Of a stretch of 64,000 nucleotides of DNA, positions 48,860 to 56,993 are shown piece after piece. The position numbers were made by a program, and so were the translations under genes. Positions within the stretch are counted from its first letter, which is position 1. Every line of letters starts with the position of its first letter. The notes beneath the pieces were generated by a model. The model did not search any database. It was not told the DNA's origin and saw only the letters and a program-made list of their open reading frames with translations. This DNA is from a virus, in the IMG/VR virus record IMGVR_UViG_3300042327_001260, positions 1-64,000 of that record; one strand, 5' to 3'.

Positions 48860-49819
48860 ATGAAAAATTTAAGCGAAGAAATGATAAGAATCCATCAATT
48901 GATGAGTTTTGAAAAAGGTAAAAATACCATTTCAGAATCAGCTCAAATATTATTGGAAGGGGTAAAAAAACAATACAAACTTTTAATCGAAGAAGGTGAT
49001 GAACTTTTTAGTAATGGTGATTATGATGAAGCCCTTGTTAAATATAAAGAAGCTAATAATTTATTTGTCGATAAACCTAATCACAAATTCTTTATAGAAT
49101 CCCAACAAAAAATAAAAAATACTGAAAATAAAATAGTAGAAAAACAAAAATTAGAAGAGGATAAAAAGATTAAAGAATTTTTAACTAAAATAGATAATAT
49201 ACTAAAAAAAGAAATTAATGCTAAATTACAAACATTATTATCTGATTTAAAATTAAAATTTGGTTTTTCTGGTGGCCAATATGTTATGTATGATGCGTCT
49301 AATAGTAACGTATTGTTATCGTTTGACAATAACGGTTGGGGAGGAAAATCAAAAACACTAAGGTACGGTAAAGGGTATTTTGAATTAAAACAAATAAGCG
49401 CGGTTGATTATGTTGAAACAGTAAATTCAAATCTTACTGACGATGAAAAAATAAATTTTGAAAAGGTTGGTTATATAACGTCTATACCTGATAAGTCTAT
49501 TAAAAATATGTTTGATTCAGGATCTATTGGTATATGGTTAAAAGGTTTAAATCCCGACGGGTCAATAAATCAAATGGGATGGGAAAGATGTAACGTATCG
49601 GGTTCAGGTGGACAAATGGAAAAAACATGTTTTAATGATGTTAAAACTGATAATATTTATAAAAATGGTACTGAAGAAATACCTTACGACAAAATTTTAT
49701 ACGTTGAGGGTTCAGGACTAACAGAAAACAAGAGAATAGGATACGGAGGAATAAAAATCTATAACTCAAATGTTGGGGTAGGTTTGGATACCCCAATAAA
49801 TGATATTTTATTCCCCTAA
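48860..49819 (+). CDS. Tagged protein with TPR-like helix pair
   Basis: 319 residues. Tag MKNLSEEMIRIHQLMSFE (F-like), with I-S-E at 24-26. Residues 40-70 (EEGDELFSNGDYDEALVKYK, EANNLF) form a TPR-like repeat, followed by a long coiled helix and a C-terminal beta domain with RCNVSGSGGQMEKTCF. May bind a partner protein. Convergent with and overlapping the next gene by 4 bases. Confidence 0.67.
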   Translation: MKNLSEEMIRIHQLMSFEKGKNTISESAQILLEGVKKQYKLLIEEGDELFSNGDYDEALVKYKEANNLFVDKPNHKFFIESQQKIKNTENKIVEKQKLEEDKKIKEFLTKIDNILKKEINAKLQTLLSDLKLKFGFSGGQYVMYDASNSNVLLSFDNNGWGGKSKTLRYGKGYFELKQISAVDYVETVNSNLTDDEKINFEKVGYITSIPDKSIKNMFDSGSIGIWLKGLNPDGSINQMGWERCNVSGSGGQMEKTCFNDVKTDNIYKNGTEEIPYDKILYVEGSGLTENKRIGYGGIKIYNSNVGVGLDTPINDILFP

Positions 49820-50274
49820 TTTAAAATTAATTTACCTTCTTTAGTAATTAAAAACACAACTTCATTAACTGAAGGTGCAAAATTTGTAAAAAAAGTAACA
49901 CCACAGTCTGTTGAAACTTTGTATTTATATTTATTTTTTAACACCTTTTTTACTTTGGTGCATTTAACAGGTTTAGTTTCAGAAAAAAGTTTATAGTATT
50001 CTGTATCATACAGTTCGTCAAACAAACTATTTTCATAATCTTTTTTAGTTATGTATTGGTTTTTTTGAGTGTCGTAATAGCAAAATACATCACCAACCAA
50101 ATATGAACTTTTACAAATAAAACCATTAGAATCACTTGTTTTAACATAAAAAGTTGTGTCATTATAATCGGTTTTTTGTTCAACAGATATCACAAATACA
50201 GTATCAATATTTTTTTGCGAGTATGAAAAAAAAGAAATAGTAAACAAAACGATAGACAACAATAGATTTTTCAT
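49816..50274 (-). CDS. Secreted protein, minus strand
   Basis: 152 residues. Signal peptide MKNLLLSIVLFTISFFSYSQ with the SQ ending usual for flavobacterial exported proteins. The mature part is beta-rich and Lys-rich (DTVFVISVEQKTDYNDTTFY) with several Cys. Read from a host-type promoter (50300-50330). Likely acts in the host periplasm or envelope during infection. Similar in style to the 54813 product. Confidence 0.72.
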   Translation of the reverse strand: MKNLLLSIVLFTISFFSYSQKNIDTVFVISVEQKTDYNDTTFYVKTSDSNGFICKSSYLVGDVFCYYDTQKNQYITKKDYENSLFDELYDTEYYKLFSETKPVKCTKVKKVLKNKYKYKVSTDCGVTFFTNFAPSVNEVVFLITKEGKLILN

Positions 50275-50299
50275 TTTTTTTATTTTTAAAATTATATTA

Positions 50300-50330
50300 C
50301 AAATATAATACTTTTTTAAATAAAAACAAA
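50300..50330 (-). promoter_or_regulatory. Canonical Bacteroidota promoter (minus strand)
   Basis: On the minus strand TTTG (50327-50330), 19 bases, then TATATTTG (50300-50307), upstream of the secreted protein gene. Confidence 0.75.
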
Positions 50331-50363
50331 AAAGATAAATTTATTTTTTTACCAGAAACATTA

Positions 50364-50370
50364 TATTTAT
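50364..50370 (+). promoter_or_regulatory. TATTTAT putative late promoter
   Basis: TATTTAT, 17 bases before ATG 50388. Confidence 0.58.
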
Positions 50371-50387
50371 AATAAAAAGTAACCACT

Positions 50388-51860
50388 ATGAACCCAAACA
50401 AAAGATTATTAGAAGAAATAAGTAGATTTAAAATGATGTCGAGATACCAACCCGGTAAGTTGATTAATGAACAGTTAATTAACGAAGAACCGGATTACCC
50501 TAAACCGACTGATACACCATTGTCTGAAGTTGAATTGTATAGTGTTGCCGATAAAGAGTTAGTTGAGAGAGATATGGTTAGGGTTTTAAATCAGATTATT
50601 GAAGTTGATCAAGATGAAATTATGTCTAAAATTAATGTTAAAGTTAATGAAAAACTACAACTTGTACTTGATGATATAAAAATATTACCTTTTAAAAAGG
50701 TATTAAGTGGTGGTAGAATTTATTTAGGTGATTATTCTTGGAATGAAAGATTAAGAGACATGTCAAGTGTTGAAGATAAGTACATTTATGTTAAACGACC
50801 GGGAATAAGTATAGGGGACGGACCTGTTTATATTGGTGATTACTATAATAAATTAATTGCAAATGACCCAACACCTGGAAAACAATTTAGTGCGTTTTTT
50901 GAAAAATACAAAGATAAGAAATTAGAAAGTGGTGTTAATATTTCTGATTATGTTAAACAACAACTAGAAAATTTAAAAGCAGAAGTGTTTATAGTTCCAA
51001 TTAGATTTGACGAAAGATTTAAAATTGAATATTCTTATCGGGATTACGAAAAAGAATTTGGTTTTAGTATACAACAAGAAAAAACATCAAGAAAAGATTA
51101 TAATGATTATGCTTATAATATTAATGAAGAAATACCACTAGATAAAATAGCATTTCCAAAAGTACCTGTTTACGTAGGGCCAAATCGTAAACAAACATAT
51201 AAAATAGAATCAAGGTATTTACAGTTATCGTTTGGTGATTTAGTTTTAAGTATACCGCCTGAAATGAATGACTTAATTTATGCGGTTACCCCGACACCAA
51301 CACCAACTTCAACCCCGACACCAACACCAACTCCTGAAGTCATTGCTTTTGATTTTGTCGTGGAAACCGCAAAAAATTATGAGTTTGATAAAGCAGAATT
51401 AACTCAAGATGCTAAAAATGAAATTGATAAAAATATAACGGCTAAATTTCTAAGTATATTACCTAAATACCAAGAAGGTTATCTTAATTTTATAAAAGAT
51501 AAAGAAATACCTGTTTACGCTTATGCTTCTATTGATGCTGATCCAGATTATAAGGATGGAGGGTATTATGAAGGTTGCTCCCAATATGGTGTAGGTAAGG
51601 GACCTAGAAAACTTTACAATAAATGTTTAAGTCAAGCTAGGGCACAAAAGGTTGTGGATTATTTAAAAACAACACAAGGGGGTATTTTTAAAGACGTTAA
51701 TTTTAAACCTGTAGGTATGGGTGAAACATGTGAATTTAGTGGTTTATGTTGGAAGGTTAAAAATCCAGGATCTAATGAAAAAAGTCCTTATAGTACCTCT
51801 AAAACTTACCCTGATAGAAGGTTTAGTGTTAACTTCCCTAATTATCATGCGGATTTTTAA
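50388..51860 (+). CDS. Tagged protein with OmpA-like peptidoglycan-binding C-terminus
   Basis: 490 residues. Class G tag: MNPNKRLLEEISRFKMM, then QPGKLINEQ (I-N-E at 26-28). An N-terminal domain of unknown type is joined by a Thr-Pro linker near residue 305 (TPTPTPTSTPTPTPTPE) to an OmpA-type domain: FVVETAKNYEFDKAELTQDA, then QARAQKVVDYLKTTQGG and PVGMGE ... PDRRFSVNF. OmpA domains bind peptidoglycan non-covalently. Convergent 4-base overlap with the next gene. Confidence 0.8.
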   Translation: MNPNKRLLEEISRFKMMSRYQPGKLINEQLINEEPDYPKPTDTPLSEVELYSVADKELVERDMVRVLNQIIEVDQDEIMSKINVKVNEKLQLVLDDIKILPFKKVLSGGRIYLGDYSWNERLRDMSSVEDKYIYVKRPGISIGDGPVYIGDYYNKLIANDPTPGKQFSAFFEKYKDKKLESGVNISDYVKQQLENLKAEVFIVPIRFDERFKIEYSYRDYEKEFGFSIQQEKTSRKDYNDYAYNINEEIPLDKIAFPKVPVYVGPNRKQTYKIESRYLQLSFGDLVLSIPPEMNDLIYAVTPTPTPTSTPTPTPTPEVIAFDFVVETAKNYEFDKAELTQDAKNEIDKNITAKFLSILPKYQEGYLNFIKDKEIPVYAYASIDADPDYKDGGYYEGCSQYGVGKGPRKLYNKCLSQARAQKVVDYLKTTQGGIFKDVNFKPVGMGETCEFSGLCWKVKNPGSNEKSPYSTSKTYPDRRFSVNFPNYHADF

Positions 51861-52456
51861 TTATTAATGTAAACAACACCAATATGGAAAGTTGCGTAAA
51901 TACAAATTGATCCTTGGTAATCGCCTAATTTTGATGAGCACGATCCAATTAAGTAGTTTTGGAATCTATTATTCAATATGTATTTATCTTTTCCGTAATA
52001 CTCTAAAACCATTTTGTGTGGTTCTGATGTGCACCATCTATCTACAATTTTTTTTGCCATTTCTTGATATGTCTTACAATCATTAATATATCCTGTGATA
52101 ATACAAACCTCCATAGTCATATTATTTAAATCCCCGCCTTTATCTACGGATAATTTAGGGTTAGATTTTTGAACAACATTAAATACCTTTTGTTGAATAT
52201 CAGTAACTATTGTACCACGTTCAGGATGATAACATTTTTTAGCATCTAACATTTTTTTTGTTTGGACTTTTGAAACATTATCTCTCATTAAACTTGAAAA
52301 ATGTATAGTATTACGTTCTAATGAGTCACGAATATTATTAACCTCAACAAAAATTAAACTATCTAATAAATTATAATTAATTTTTGACATATCTAACGGT
52401 TGAGAAAAACACCCAAAACCTAAAAGTAAAAATAAAACGAATAATAAATTTTTCAT
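51857..52456 (-). CDS. Secreted CAP/SCP-like protein, minus strand
   Basis: 199 residues. Signal peptide MKNLLFVLFLLLGFGCFSQ. The mature domain follows the CAP order: VEVNNIRDSLERN, VQTKKMLDAKKCYHPE, then WCTSEPHKMVLEYYGKDKYI and ICIYATFHIGVVY. The His of HPE and EPH are the usual CAP residues. Four or more Cys are present. Expressed from a host-type promoter. CAP proteins act outside the cytoplasm; role in infection unknown. Confidence 0.68.
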   Translation of the reverse strand: MKNLLFVLFLLLGFGCFSQPLDMSKINYNLLDSLIFVEVNNIRDSLERNTIHFSSLMRDNVSKVQTKKMLDAKKCYHPERGTIVTDIQQKVFNVVQKSNPKLSVDKGGDLNNMTMEVCIITGYINDCKTYQEMAKKIVDRWCTSEPHKMVLEYYGKDKYILNNRFQNYLIGSCSSKLGDYQGSICIYATFHIGVVYINN

Positions 52457-52476
52457 GACTAATATTTTATATAATA

Positions 52477-52484
52477 CAAATATA
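52477..52484 (-). promoter_or_regulatory. Bacteroidota-type -7 element (minus strand)
   Basis: TATATTTG on the minus strand, 20 bases before the ATG at 52456. Confidence 0.6.
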
Positions 52485-52588
52485 CTTATTTTTTTCTAAT
52501 CCGCACCATTTTTTTAAAAAAAATAACGTAGCGTTTATTTAACATTACCTTAACACCACCACAAAACCATTTTACTATATATTATAGT

Positions 52589-52693
52589 ATGATGACAACA
52601 ATATTAATTACACTACCATTATCTTTCATTTTAAGAACGATTTTAAATGATAGAAAAGAATTTTTAGAGTGGCAAAATAGAACACAAAAATAA
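52589..52693 (+). CDS. Very small membrane-associated protein
   Basis: 34 residues (MMTTILITLPLSFILRTILN then DRKEFLEWQNRTQK): a hydrophobic start and polar tail. Lies alone between the secreted protein gene and the next promoter. Small size limits certainty. Confidence 0.4.
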   Translation: MMTTILITLPLSFILRTILNDRKEFLEWQNRTQK

Positions 52694-52708
52694 TACCTAT
52701 TGTTTGTA

Positions 52709-52715
52709 TATTTAT
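52709..52715 (+). promoter_or_regulatory. TATTTAT putative late promoter
   Basis: TATTTAT, 5 bases before ATG 52721. Confidence 0.63.
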
Positions 52716-52720
52716 TCTAT

Positions 52721-53185
52721 ATGAATCTTAATGAGGAAATAAATAGGATTAAATCACTAATGATGGAAAACGTTTTGAATTATAAAATTCAAACATATGG
52801 AGACATACATTCCGAAGACGGAATGAGAGTGTGTATTCTAACACCAAAAGATGATTATATTGGTGAAACAAACATCATTGGGTTCCAACACGCATTAGAT
52901 AAAAGTCGTGATCTTAAAACGTTTTTAGAAAATCAAAATGATTTATTTAATCAAGAAAATTGTGTTTATCAGTATGGTTTAAAAGTTGATGATAAATTTA
53001 GAAGACAGGGATGGGGTGAAAAATTAAAAGGTGAGTGTGATAATATTGTTAAAGGTAACGGATTCAAATACATTACAAACATAGTTAGTTGTTCAAACGA
53101 AGCGTCACAAGGATTAATGAAAAAAAAAGGTTACCAAATACATCAAACAAACGGAATAAAAGATTTATTATATTTTGAATTATAA
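52721..53185 (+). CDS. Tagged GNAT acetyltransferase
   Basis: 154 residues from ATG 52721. Class F tag MNLNEEINRIKSLMME (M-M-E at 14-16). GNAT motif A is YGLKVDDKFRRQGWGEKLKG near residue 88 (R-R-Q-G-W-G contacts acetyl-CoA), followed by NIVSCSNEASQGLMKKKGY (motif B). Transfers an acetyl group to an amine; a packaged GNAT could modify host proteins or toxins. Target unknown. Its stop overlaps the next start. Confidence 0.84.
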   Translation: MNLNEEINRIKSLMMENVLNYKIQTYGDIHSEDGMRVCILTPKDDYIGETNIIGFQHALDKSRDLKTFLENQNDLFNQENCVYQYGLKVDDKFRRQGWGEKLKGECDNIVKGNGFKYITNIVSCSNEASQGLMKKKGYQIHQTNGIKDLLYFEL

Positions 53186-53607
53186 TGTTTAACGAAAAAG
53201 AAAGAAGGGACATTAATAGGTATTTGTCAAATCAAACATTTACATGCTCAATTCCATTTTTTACTCCTGACTCCCCTAAATATGAAATTGAATATAGATT
53301 TAATGTTGTTGGTGAAAAAAGAATGATGTCTGTTGGTGAGTATTACATGTATGCAATGATTGACGTTGAGATTATAGATATAGAGGAAAATTATAAATTG
53401 TATTTTAAAATAATGGGTAGGGATTTTAATAAAGATACTATAATCAATGTTTTTTTTAAAAAAGAATACATATTTAAAATAAACCTTGATCAATGTATTA
53501 GTGAAGAGTTGATATATTTTCATACTGGAGATTATCCAAGAATTGTGATTAATGAAATCACGATGTCCGATGAATTGTATGAAAATATTAAAGGTAAAGA
53601 AATTTAA
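53185..53607 (+). CDS. Untagged hypothetical protein
   Basis: 140 residues. Starts MFNEKERRDINRYLSNQTF; beta-rich (EIEYRFNVVGEKRMMSVGEY; YKLYFKIMGRDF). Coupled to the GNAT gene by a 1-base overlap. Not recognised. Confidence 0.64.
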   Translation: MFNEKERRDINRYLSNQTFTCSIPFFTPDSPKYEIEYRFNVVGEKRMMSVGEYYMYAMIDVEIIDIEENYKLYFKIMGRDFNKDTIINVFFKKEYIFKINLDQCISEELIYFHTGDYPRIVINEITMSDELYENIKGKEI

Positions 53608-53642
53608 GATACGGCTTAGGACCGATATTGCTACGGCAATAA

Positions 53643-53686
53643 AAACCCCCATAAGTGTCGCTACCTGTGGGGGTTTATCTTTTTTA
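53643..53686 (+). terminator. Bidirectional terminator between convergent genes
   Basis: AAACCCCCA and TGGGGGTTT, a 9-bp stem with a 16-base loop and a T-rich tract. Confidence 0.85.
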
Positions 53687-54109
53687 TTGGATTTCTAAAA
53701 CTTCTAAATCAAAAATAAGTTTTTCTCCTGCTAAAGGGTGGTTTGCGTCTAAAATAACAACTTCTTCTTTTACTTCTTTTACGACGAAATTAACAACACC
53801 CATTTGTGTGTTTGCTTGAAGAGGTGTACCAACTTCAACGTCACCTGGCATTTGATCTTTAGGTACTTCTTGAATCATGTAGTCATTGTAAGGTCCGTAA
53901 GCGTCCTCAACTTCAAGTTCTACTGTTTTTTTATCACCAACAATCATATCAATTAGTCCGTTCTCAAAACCAGAAATAAGATTACCTTCACCTAATTTCG
54001 CAACTAATGGTTCTCTACCTTCATTTAATGAAGAATCAAAGACAGTCCCATCAACCAACCGTCCTGTGTAGTTTACTGTGACTGTGTCACCATTTTGTAC
54101 TTTTCTCAT
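53684..54109 (-). CDS. FKBP-type peptidyl-prolyl isomerase, SlyD-like
   Basis: 141 residues. Starts with VQNGDTVTVNYTGRLVDGTV, then FDSSLNEGREPLVAKLGEG, ISGFENGLIDMIVGDKK and EDAYGPYND, then an insert-in-flap domain (VEVGTPLQANTQMGVVNFVV) and DANHPLAGEKLIFDLEVLE. This is the full SlyD layout without the metal-binding tail. It speeds prolyl isomerisation and helps folding in the cytoplasm. Rare in phages; probably host-derived. Confidence 0.92.
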   Translation of the reverse strand: MRKVQNGDTVTVNYTGRLVDGTVFDSSLNEGREPLVAKLGEGNLISGFENGLIDMIVGDKKTVELEVEDAYGPYNDYMIQEVPKDQMPGDVEVGTPLQANTQMGVVNFVVKEVKEEVVILDANHPLAGEKLIFDLEVLEIQ

Positions 54110-54155
54110 ATTAATATTTTTATTAATGATACTTTATTTTTTATATTAAGTCAAA

Positions 54156-54162
54156 TATTTAT
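54156..54162 (+). promoter_or_regulatory. TATTTAT putative late promoter
   Basis: TATTTAT, 14 bases before ATG 54177. Confidence 0.62.
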
Positions 54163-54176
54163 TTAATAAAAGATTT

Positions 54177-54785
54177 ATGAAAAGAATTATTAGATTGACT
54201 GAAAACGATTTAGCAAGAATTGTTAAACGAGTTATTAGAGAAAGTGAAGAGTCAGTAGATATTGAATTAGATACAAATTATAGTGATCCTGAAAAAACAA
54301 TAAAGTCAGATTTAAAAAGGGAAAAAAACGAAGATAGTCTTTATAGACCAATTATGAGTCCTGAAGAAAGGGAGGAAGAAATACAAAAATGTATCTCTGG
54401 TGGTTGGTACCGAGGAGATCCGAAGAGACTTGAATATGAGTGTAGATATAGGGCTGGAATGGAAGATTTTAAAGATTTAGTTTTTGGTTATAAAATGATA
54501 CAACCATTAGAGAATGTTTTAACGGATGAAACGCATAAGGTAGTAATTGCTAGTAAACATTTTAGATTACCTAGTAAAGATAGAGGTAATGATTTAATAA
54601 TTTATCACTGCCCTAATTCTGAAGATAACACAGGTGCAGGATTTTTAGAATATAAAAATACTGTAGAACCAGAACAAGAACAACAAAAAAGAGATGAGTT
54701 ATGGTTAGGTTATTTTTGTGATTCGGTAAATTGGGCAAGTAGAGTTGGTAAAAAAAGAAACATCTTCAGAAATCCAAAAATATAA
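54177..54785 (+). CDS. Tagged hypothetical protein
   Basis: 202 residues. Class B tag MKRIIRLTENDLARIVKR, with I-R-E at 20-22. Charged helical middle, a Cys-containing segment (CISGGWYRGDPKRLEYECRY) and an alpha/beta end (VVIASKHFRLPSKDRGNDLI). Function unknown. Confidence 0.67.
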   Translation: MKRIIRLTENDLARIVKRVIRESEESVDIELDTNYSDPEKTIKSDLKREKNEDSLYRPIMSPEEREEEIQKCISGGWYRGDPKRLEYECRYRAGMEDFKDLVFGYKMIQPLENVLTDETHKVVIASKHFRLPSKDRGNDLIIYHCPNSEDNTGAGFLEYKNTVEPEQEQQKRDELWLGYFCDSVNWASRVGKKRNIFRNPKI

Positions 54786-54805
54786 ATTATTGAATTCTGA
54801 AGATG
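54761..54805 (+). terminator. Inverted repeat, probable bidirectional terminator
   Basis: CATCTTCAGAA (54761-54771) and TTCTGAAGATG (54795-54805), perfect 11-bp arms around the stop of the tagged gene and next to the stop of the convergent gene. Confidence 0.65.
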
Positions 54806-54812
54806 CATTTAT

Positions 54813-55298
54813 TTAAACGGAAAACTTAGATAAGTCACAATTTTTACTAAAGTAGGTTTTTACTTTACCTCTTTTATTTTTTTCTAAAATTAGAACGTTG
54901 AATTTATTATTTTCTCCTGACGTTATTTTTACTTGATAGGTTTTACCTTTTTTGGCTAAATAATCGAAACAAATAGAACCACTAACTAAATTTGTTGATT
55001 TAATAAAACCTACATTTGTATAATAATCCCTATTACGGTATAAAACTTTTTTATCATTAATATTAAAATAAAAGTAAAAGAACGGTTTAGATTGTTTTTT
55101 ACTTTTACAAGAATATAAAGAGTCAACATTTTCGGTTTTTAAATCATCATTTAAAACCATCATACCCAAAACTTTTAATTTTATAGCAACAAAGTCACCA
55201 CCAAAGTCAGATTTAACAATGTTTGAATCTATTTGTAATTGAGAAAAACCAAAAATAGGTAGAACAAAAAGTAAAATAGATAAAACTAATGATTTCAT
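54813..55298 (-). CDS. Secreted protein, minus strand
   Basis: 161 residues from the ATG at 55298; ten extra upstream residues are possible. Signal peptide MKSLVLSILLFVLPIFGFSQ. The mature part is beta/Lys-rich (FFYFYFNINDKKVLYRNRDY; KTYQVKITSGENNKFNVLIL), similar in style to the 49816 product. Host-type promoter. Function unknown. Confidence 0.7.
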   Translation of the reverse strand: MKSLVLSILLFVLPIFGFSQLQIDSNIVKSDFGGDFVAIKLKVLGMMVLNDDLKTENVDSLYSCKSKKQSKPFFYFYFNINDKKVLYRNRDYYTNVGFIKSTNLVSGSICFDYLAKKGKTYQVKITSGENNKFNVLILEKNKRGKVKTYFSKNCDLSKFSV

Positions 55299-55325
55299 AA
55301 TATATTTTTTTAAATGTTTATAATA

Positions 55326-55333
55326 CAAATATA
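55326..55333 (-). promoter_or_regulatory. Bacteroidota-type -7 element (minus strand)
   Basis: TATATTTG on the minus strand, 27 bases before ATG 55298, with a TTTG about 18 bases further upstream. Confidence 0.62.
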
Positions 55334-55357
55334 CTACATTTTTTTTAATTGCAAAAC

Positions 55358-55364
55358 TATTTAT
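55358..55364 (+). promoter_or_regulatory. TATTTAT putative late promoter
   Basis: TATTTAT, 13 bases before ATG 55378, back to back with the host-type promoter of the minus-strand gene. Confidence 0.6.
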
Positions 55365-55377
55365 TAAAAAAATAATT

Positions 55378-55710
55378 ATGCAAAGTAGAAAACGTAAATT
55401 AATTCAAAATACAAATTTAATAGTAGAAGAAAGATATTTAAAAAACAAATTTCTTTTTGAAGAGGAAAGTGAAGATTTACCTGAATTACAAGTAACACCT
55501 GAAGGGTTAGGTAAAACAAAAATTAAGTTTACGTGGAAATCAAAAGGGGTTACATTGCCACAAGACGTAAGAGATAGTAAATTATTTAACAATCCTGAAT
55601 TGGGTGATAAGTTTGAACCACTTAAAAGGATTTATGTTGATAACGATGAGGCGGTTAAAGTGGTATCAGATTTTTTAAATTCTAAACAATCTTTATTTAA
55701 AGGAATATAA
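55378..55710 (+). CDS. Tagged hypothetical protein (divergent tag)
   Basis: 110 residues. Starts MQSRKRKLIQNTNLIVEERY, with I-V-E at 15-17 and a second L-F-E near 27-29. Small beta body (LPELQVTPEGLGKTKIKFTW) and a C-terminal helix. The next gene starts directly after its stop. Function unknown. Confidence 0.63.
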   Translation: MQSRKRKLIQNTNLIVEERYLKNKFLFEEESEDLPELQVTPEGLGKTKIKFTWKSKGVTLPQDVRDSKLFNNPELGDKFEPLKRIYVDNDEAVKVVSDFLNSKQSLFKGI

Positions 55711-56115
55711 ATGGAAGAAGAAGACAAACAAAAAATATACGAAAATTGTTTTTATTCATTTGATAGTTTAAAATATATTTTAGAGATTAAGTTTGGTAAC
55801 CTTGTTAGAGATATACAATATGGTATTGTACCGGGTATTAACGAGGACGGTTTAGTTGATCTTGAAGGGGATATGTATTTTGATATGGATTGTCCTGATC
55901 CGGATTTGACATCTGTCACGTTAAGATTAAAAAATTTAGATTCAATATTAAATGATGTTCTTAGCACTTATTATTTTACCAATGAAGGAAATTTAGTAAA
56001 ACACAAAGAAGATACAACATTAATGGGTATTAGTCATATGTTATCTAAATTAGAATACGACCCCTTTGATGAAGTTATGAAAATATATCTTAATATACTT
56101 TTTTTTGATGTTTAA
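55711..56115 (+). CDS. Acidic hypothetical protein, paralog of the gene at 28143
   Basis: 134 residues. Starts MEEEDKQKIYENCFYSFDSL. Shares CPDPDLTSVTLRLKNLDS and NEGNLVKHKEDTTLMG with the 28143 product. Acidic and untagged; directly adjoins a tagged gene, as its paralog does. Function unknown. Confidence 0.65.
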   Translation: MEEEDKQKIYENCFYSFDSLKYILEIKFGNLVRDIQYGIVPGINEDGLVDLEGDMYFDMDCPDPDLTSVTLRLKNLDSILNDVLSTYYFTNEGNLVKHKEDTTLMGISHMLSKLEYDPFDEVMKIYLNILFFDV

Positions 56116-56125
56116 TTTTTTTTTG

Positions 56126-56133
56126 TATATTTG
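56126..56133 (+). promoter_or_regulatory. Bacteroidota-type -7 promoter element
   Basis: TATATTTG with a TTTG 18 bases upstream (56104-56107), 20 bases before ATG 56154. Confidence 0.62.
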
Positions 56134-56153
56134 TAGAATAATCGTTTTACAGT

Positions 56154-56450
56154 ATGGAAAAATTAGAAACCTTAGACTTACCTGAAATCAAATCACTTTG
56201 TAAGAAATACGGCATTAGTGTTGTGGGTGATAAAAAATCTTTAATTAAAAATCTTAAATACTTTTTAGATCCTGTTGTTGAGACATTAAATTCTCATCCA
56301 GGAAGAAAACTACCTGACGATAAAAAAATTGTTGGGGTTAAAGTTAATGAAAAAGATAAGATAAACCTCATCCTTAAAAATAAAGGATCATTTCTTTATT
56401 ACTCCTTCGGATATCATTACTATATTGTTAGTAAACAATTAGAATTATAA
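56154..56450 (+). CDS. SAP-domain-like small protein
   Basis: 98 residues. Residues 5-38 (LDLPEIKSLCKKYGISVVGD then KKSLIKNLKYFL) match the SAP helix-turn-helix motif that binds AT-rich DNA. The C-terminal half is basic with GVKVNEKDKINLILKNKG. Host-type promoter, no tag; acts in the cell, perhaps as a DNA-binding factor. Confidence 0.68.
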   Translation: MEKLETLDLPEIKSLCKKYGISVVGDKKSLIKNLKYFLDPVVETLNSHPGRKLPDDKKIVGVKVNEKDKINLILKNKGSFLYYSFGYHYYIVSKQLEL

Positions 56451-56452
56451 AG

Positions 56453-56459
56453 TATTTAT
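56453..56459 (+). promoter_or_regulatory. TATTTAT putative late promoter
   Basis: TATTTAT, 4 bases before ATG 56464. Confidence 0.63.
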
Positions 56460-56463
56460 AGGT

Positions 56464-56949
56464 ATGAGAGACTTATCAAAACAGTTTAGTGATAAAATGT
56501 TAAGGAACGTATTGAAGCAACTTGAAGATGCGTTTCATTATGAATATAATGGGTATAGTATGCACCAAAGATATGAAGAAGGTTACTGTGACATTGTTGA
56601 TGGTATTGTTAAGTATTATGGGTTACACGATTTAGAGTGGGAAGAGTATGGATTCTTTTTTCAATTAATGGAATTAAATCCTGACTATAGAGATGAAAAT
56701 AAACAAATTAAAGTACCTAAACTTGGTATGTATGATGTTTATTATGATAGTGAAGAAAGACTATGGGTTACATACACATATAAACATAGAGTATATGGTT
56801 ATGGTAGAGACATGGTAAGGGACCAATTAAACAATTCTACAGATTTTGAATATTACGATGGTCAAATTATTAATGAAAGCGTTGATGATTCTGAAGTTGT
56901 TAATGGAAGGATTATAGATGTCGAAGAAGTTAAAAAAGATAGGAATTAA
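56464..56949 (+). CDS. Acidic hypothetical protein, paralog of the gene at 9802
   Basis: 161 residues. Starts MRDLSKQFSDKMLRNVLKQL; YYGLHDLEWEEYGFFFQLME, then LNPDYRDENKQIKVPKLGMY align with the 9802 product. Acidic C-terminus (SVDDSEVVNGRIIDVEEVKK). Late-type promoter. Function unknown. Confidence 0.68.
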   Translation: MRDLSKQFSDKMLRNVLKQLEDAFHYEYNGYSMHQRYEEGYCDIVDGIVKYYGLHDLEWEEYGFFFQLMELNPDYRDENKQIKVPKLGMYDVYYDSEERLWVTYTYKHRVYGYGRDMVRDQLNNSTDFEYYDGQIINESVDDSEVVNGRIIDVEEVKKDRN

Positions 56950-56972
56950 ACTAATAAATAAAAATAACTGTA

Positions 56973-56979
56973 TATTTAT
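56973..56979 (+). promoter_or_regulatory. TATTTAT putative late promoter
   Basis: TATTTAT, 14 bases before ATG 56994. Confidence 0.62.
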
Positions 56980-56993
56980 AAAAAAAGAAAATT

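Noticed and set aside
53248-53652. Minus-strand 134-codon frame
   Set aside because: Antisense to the gene at 53185 and runs through the terminator.
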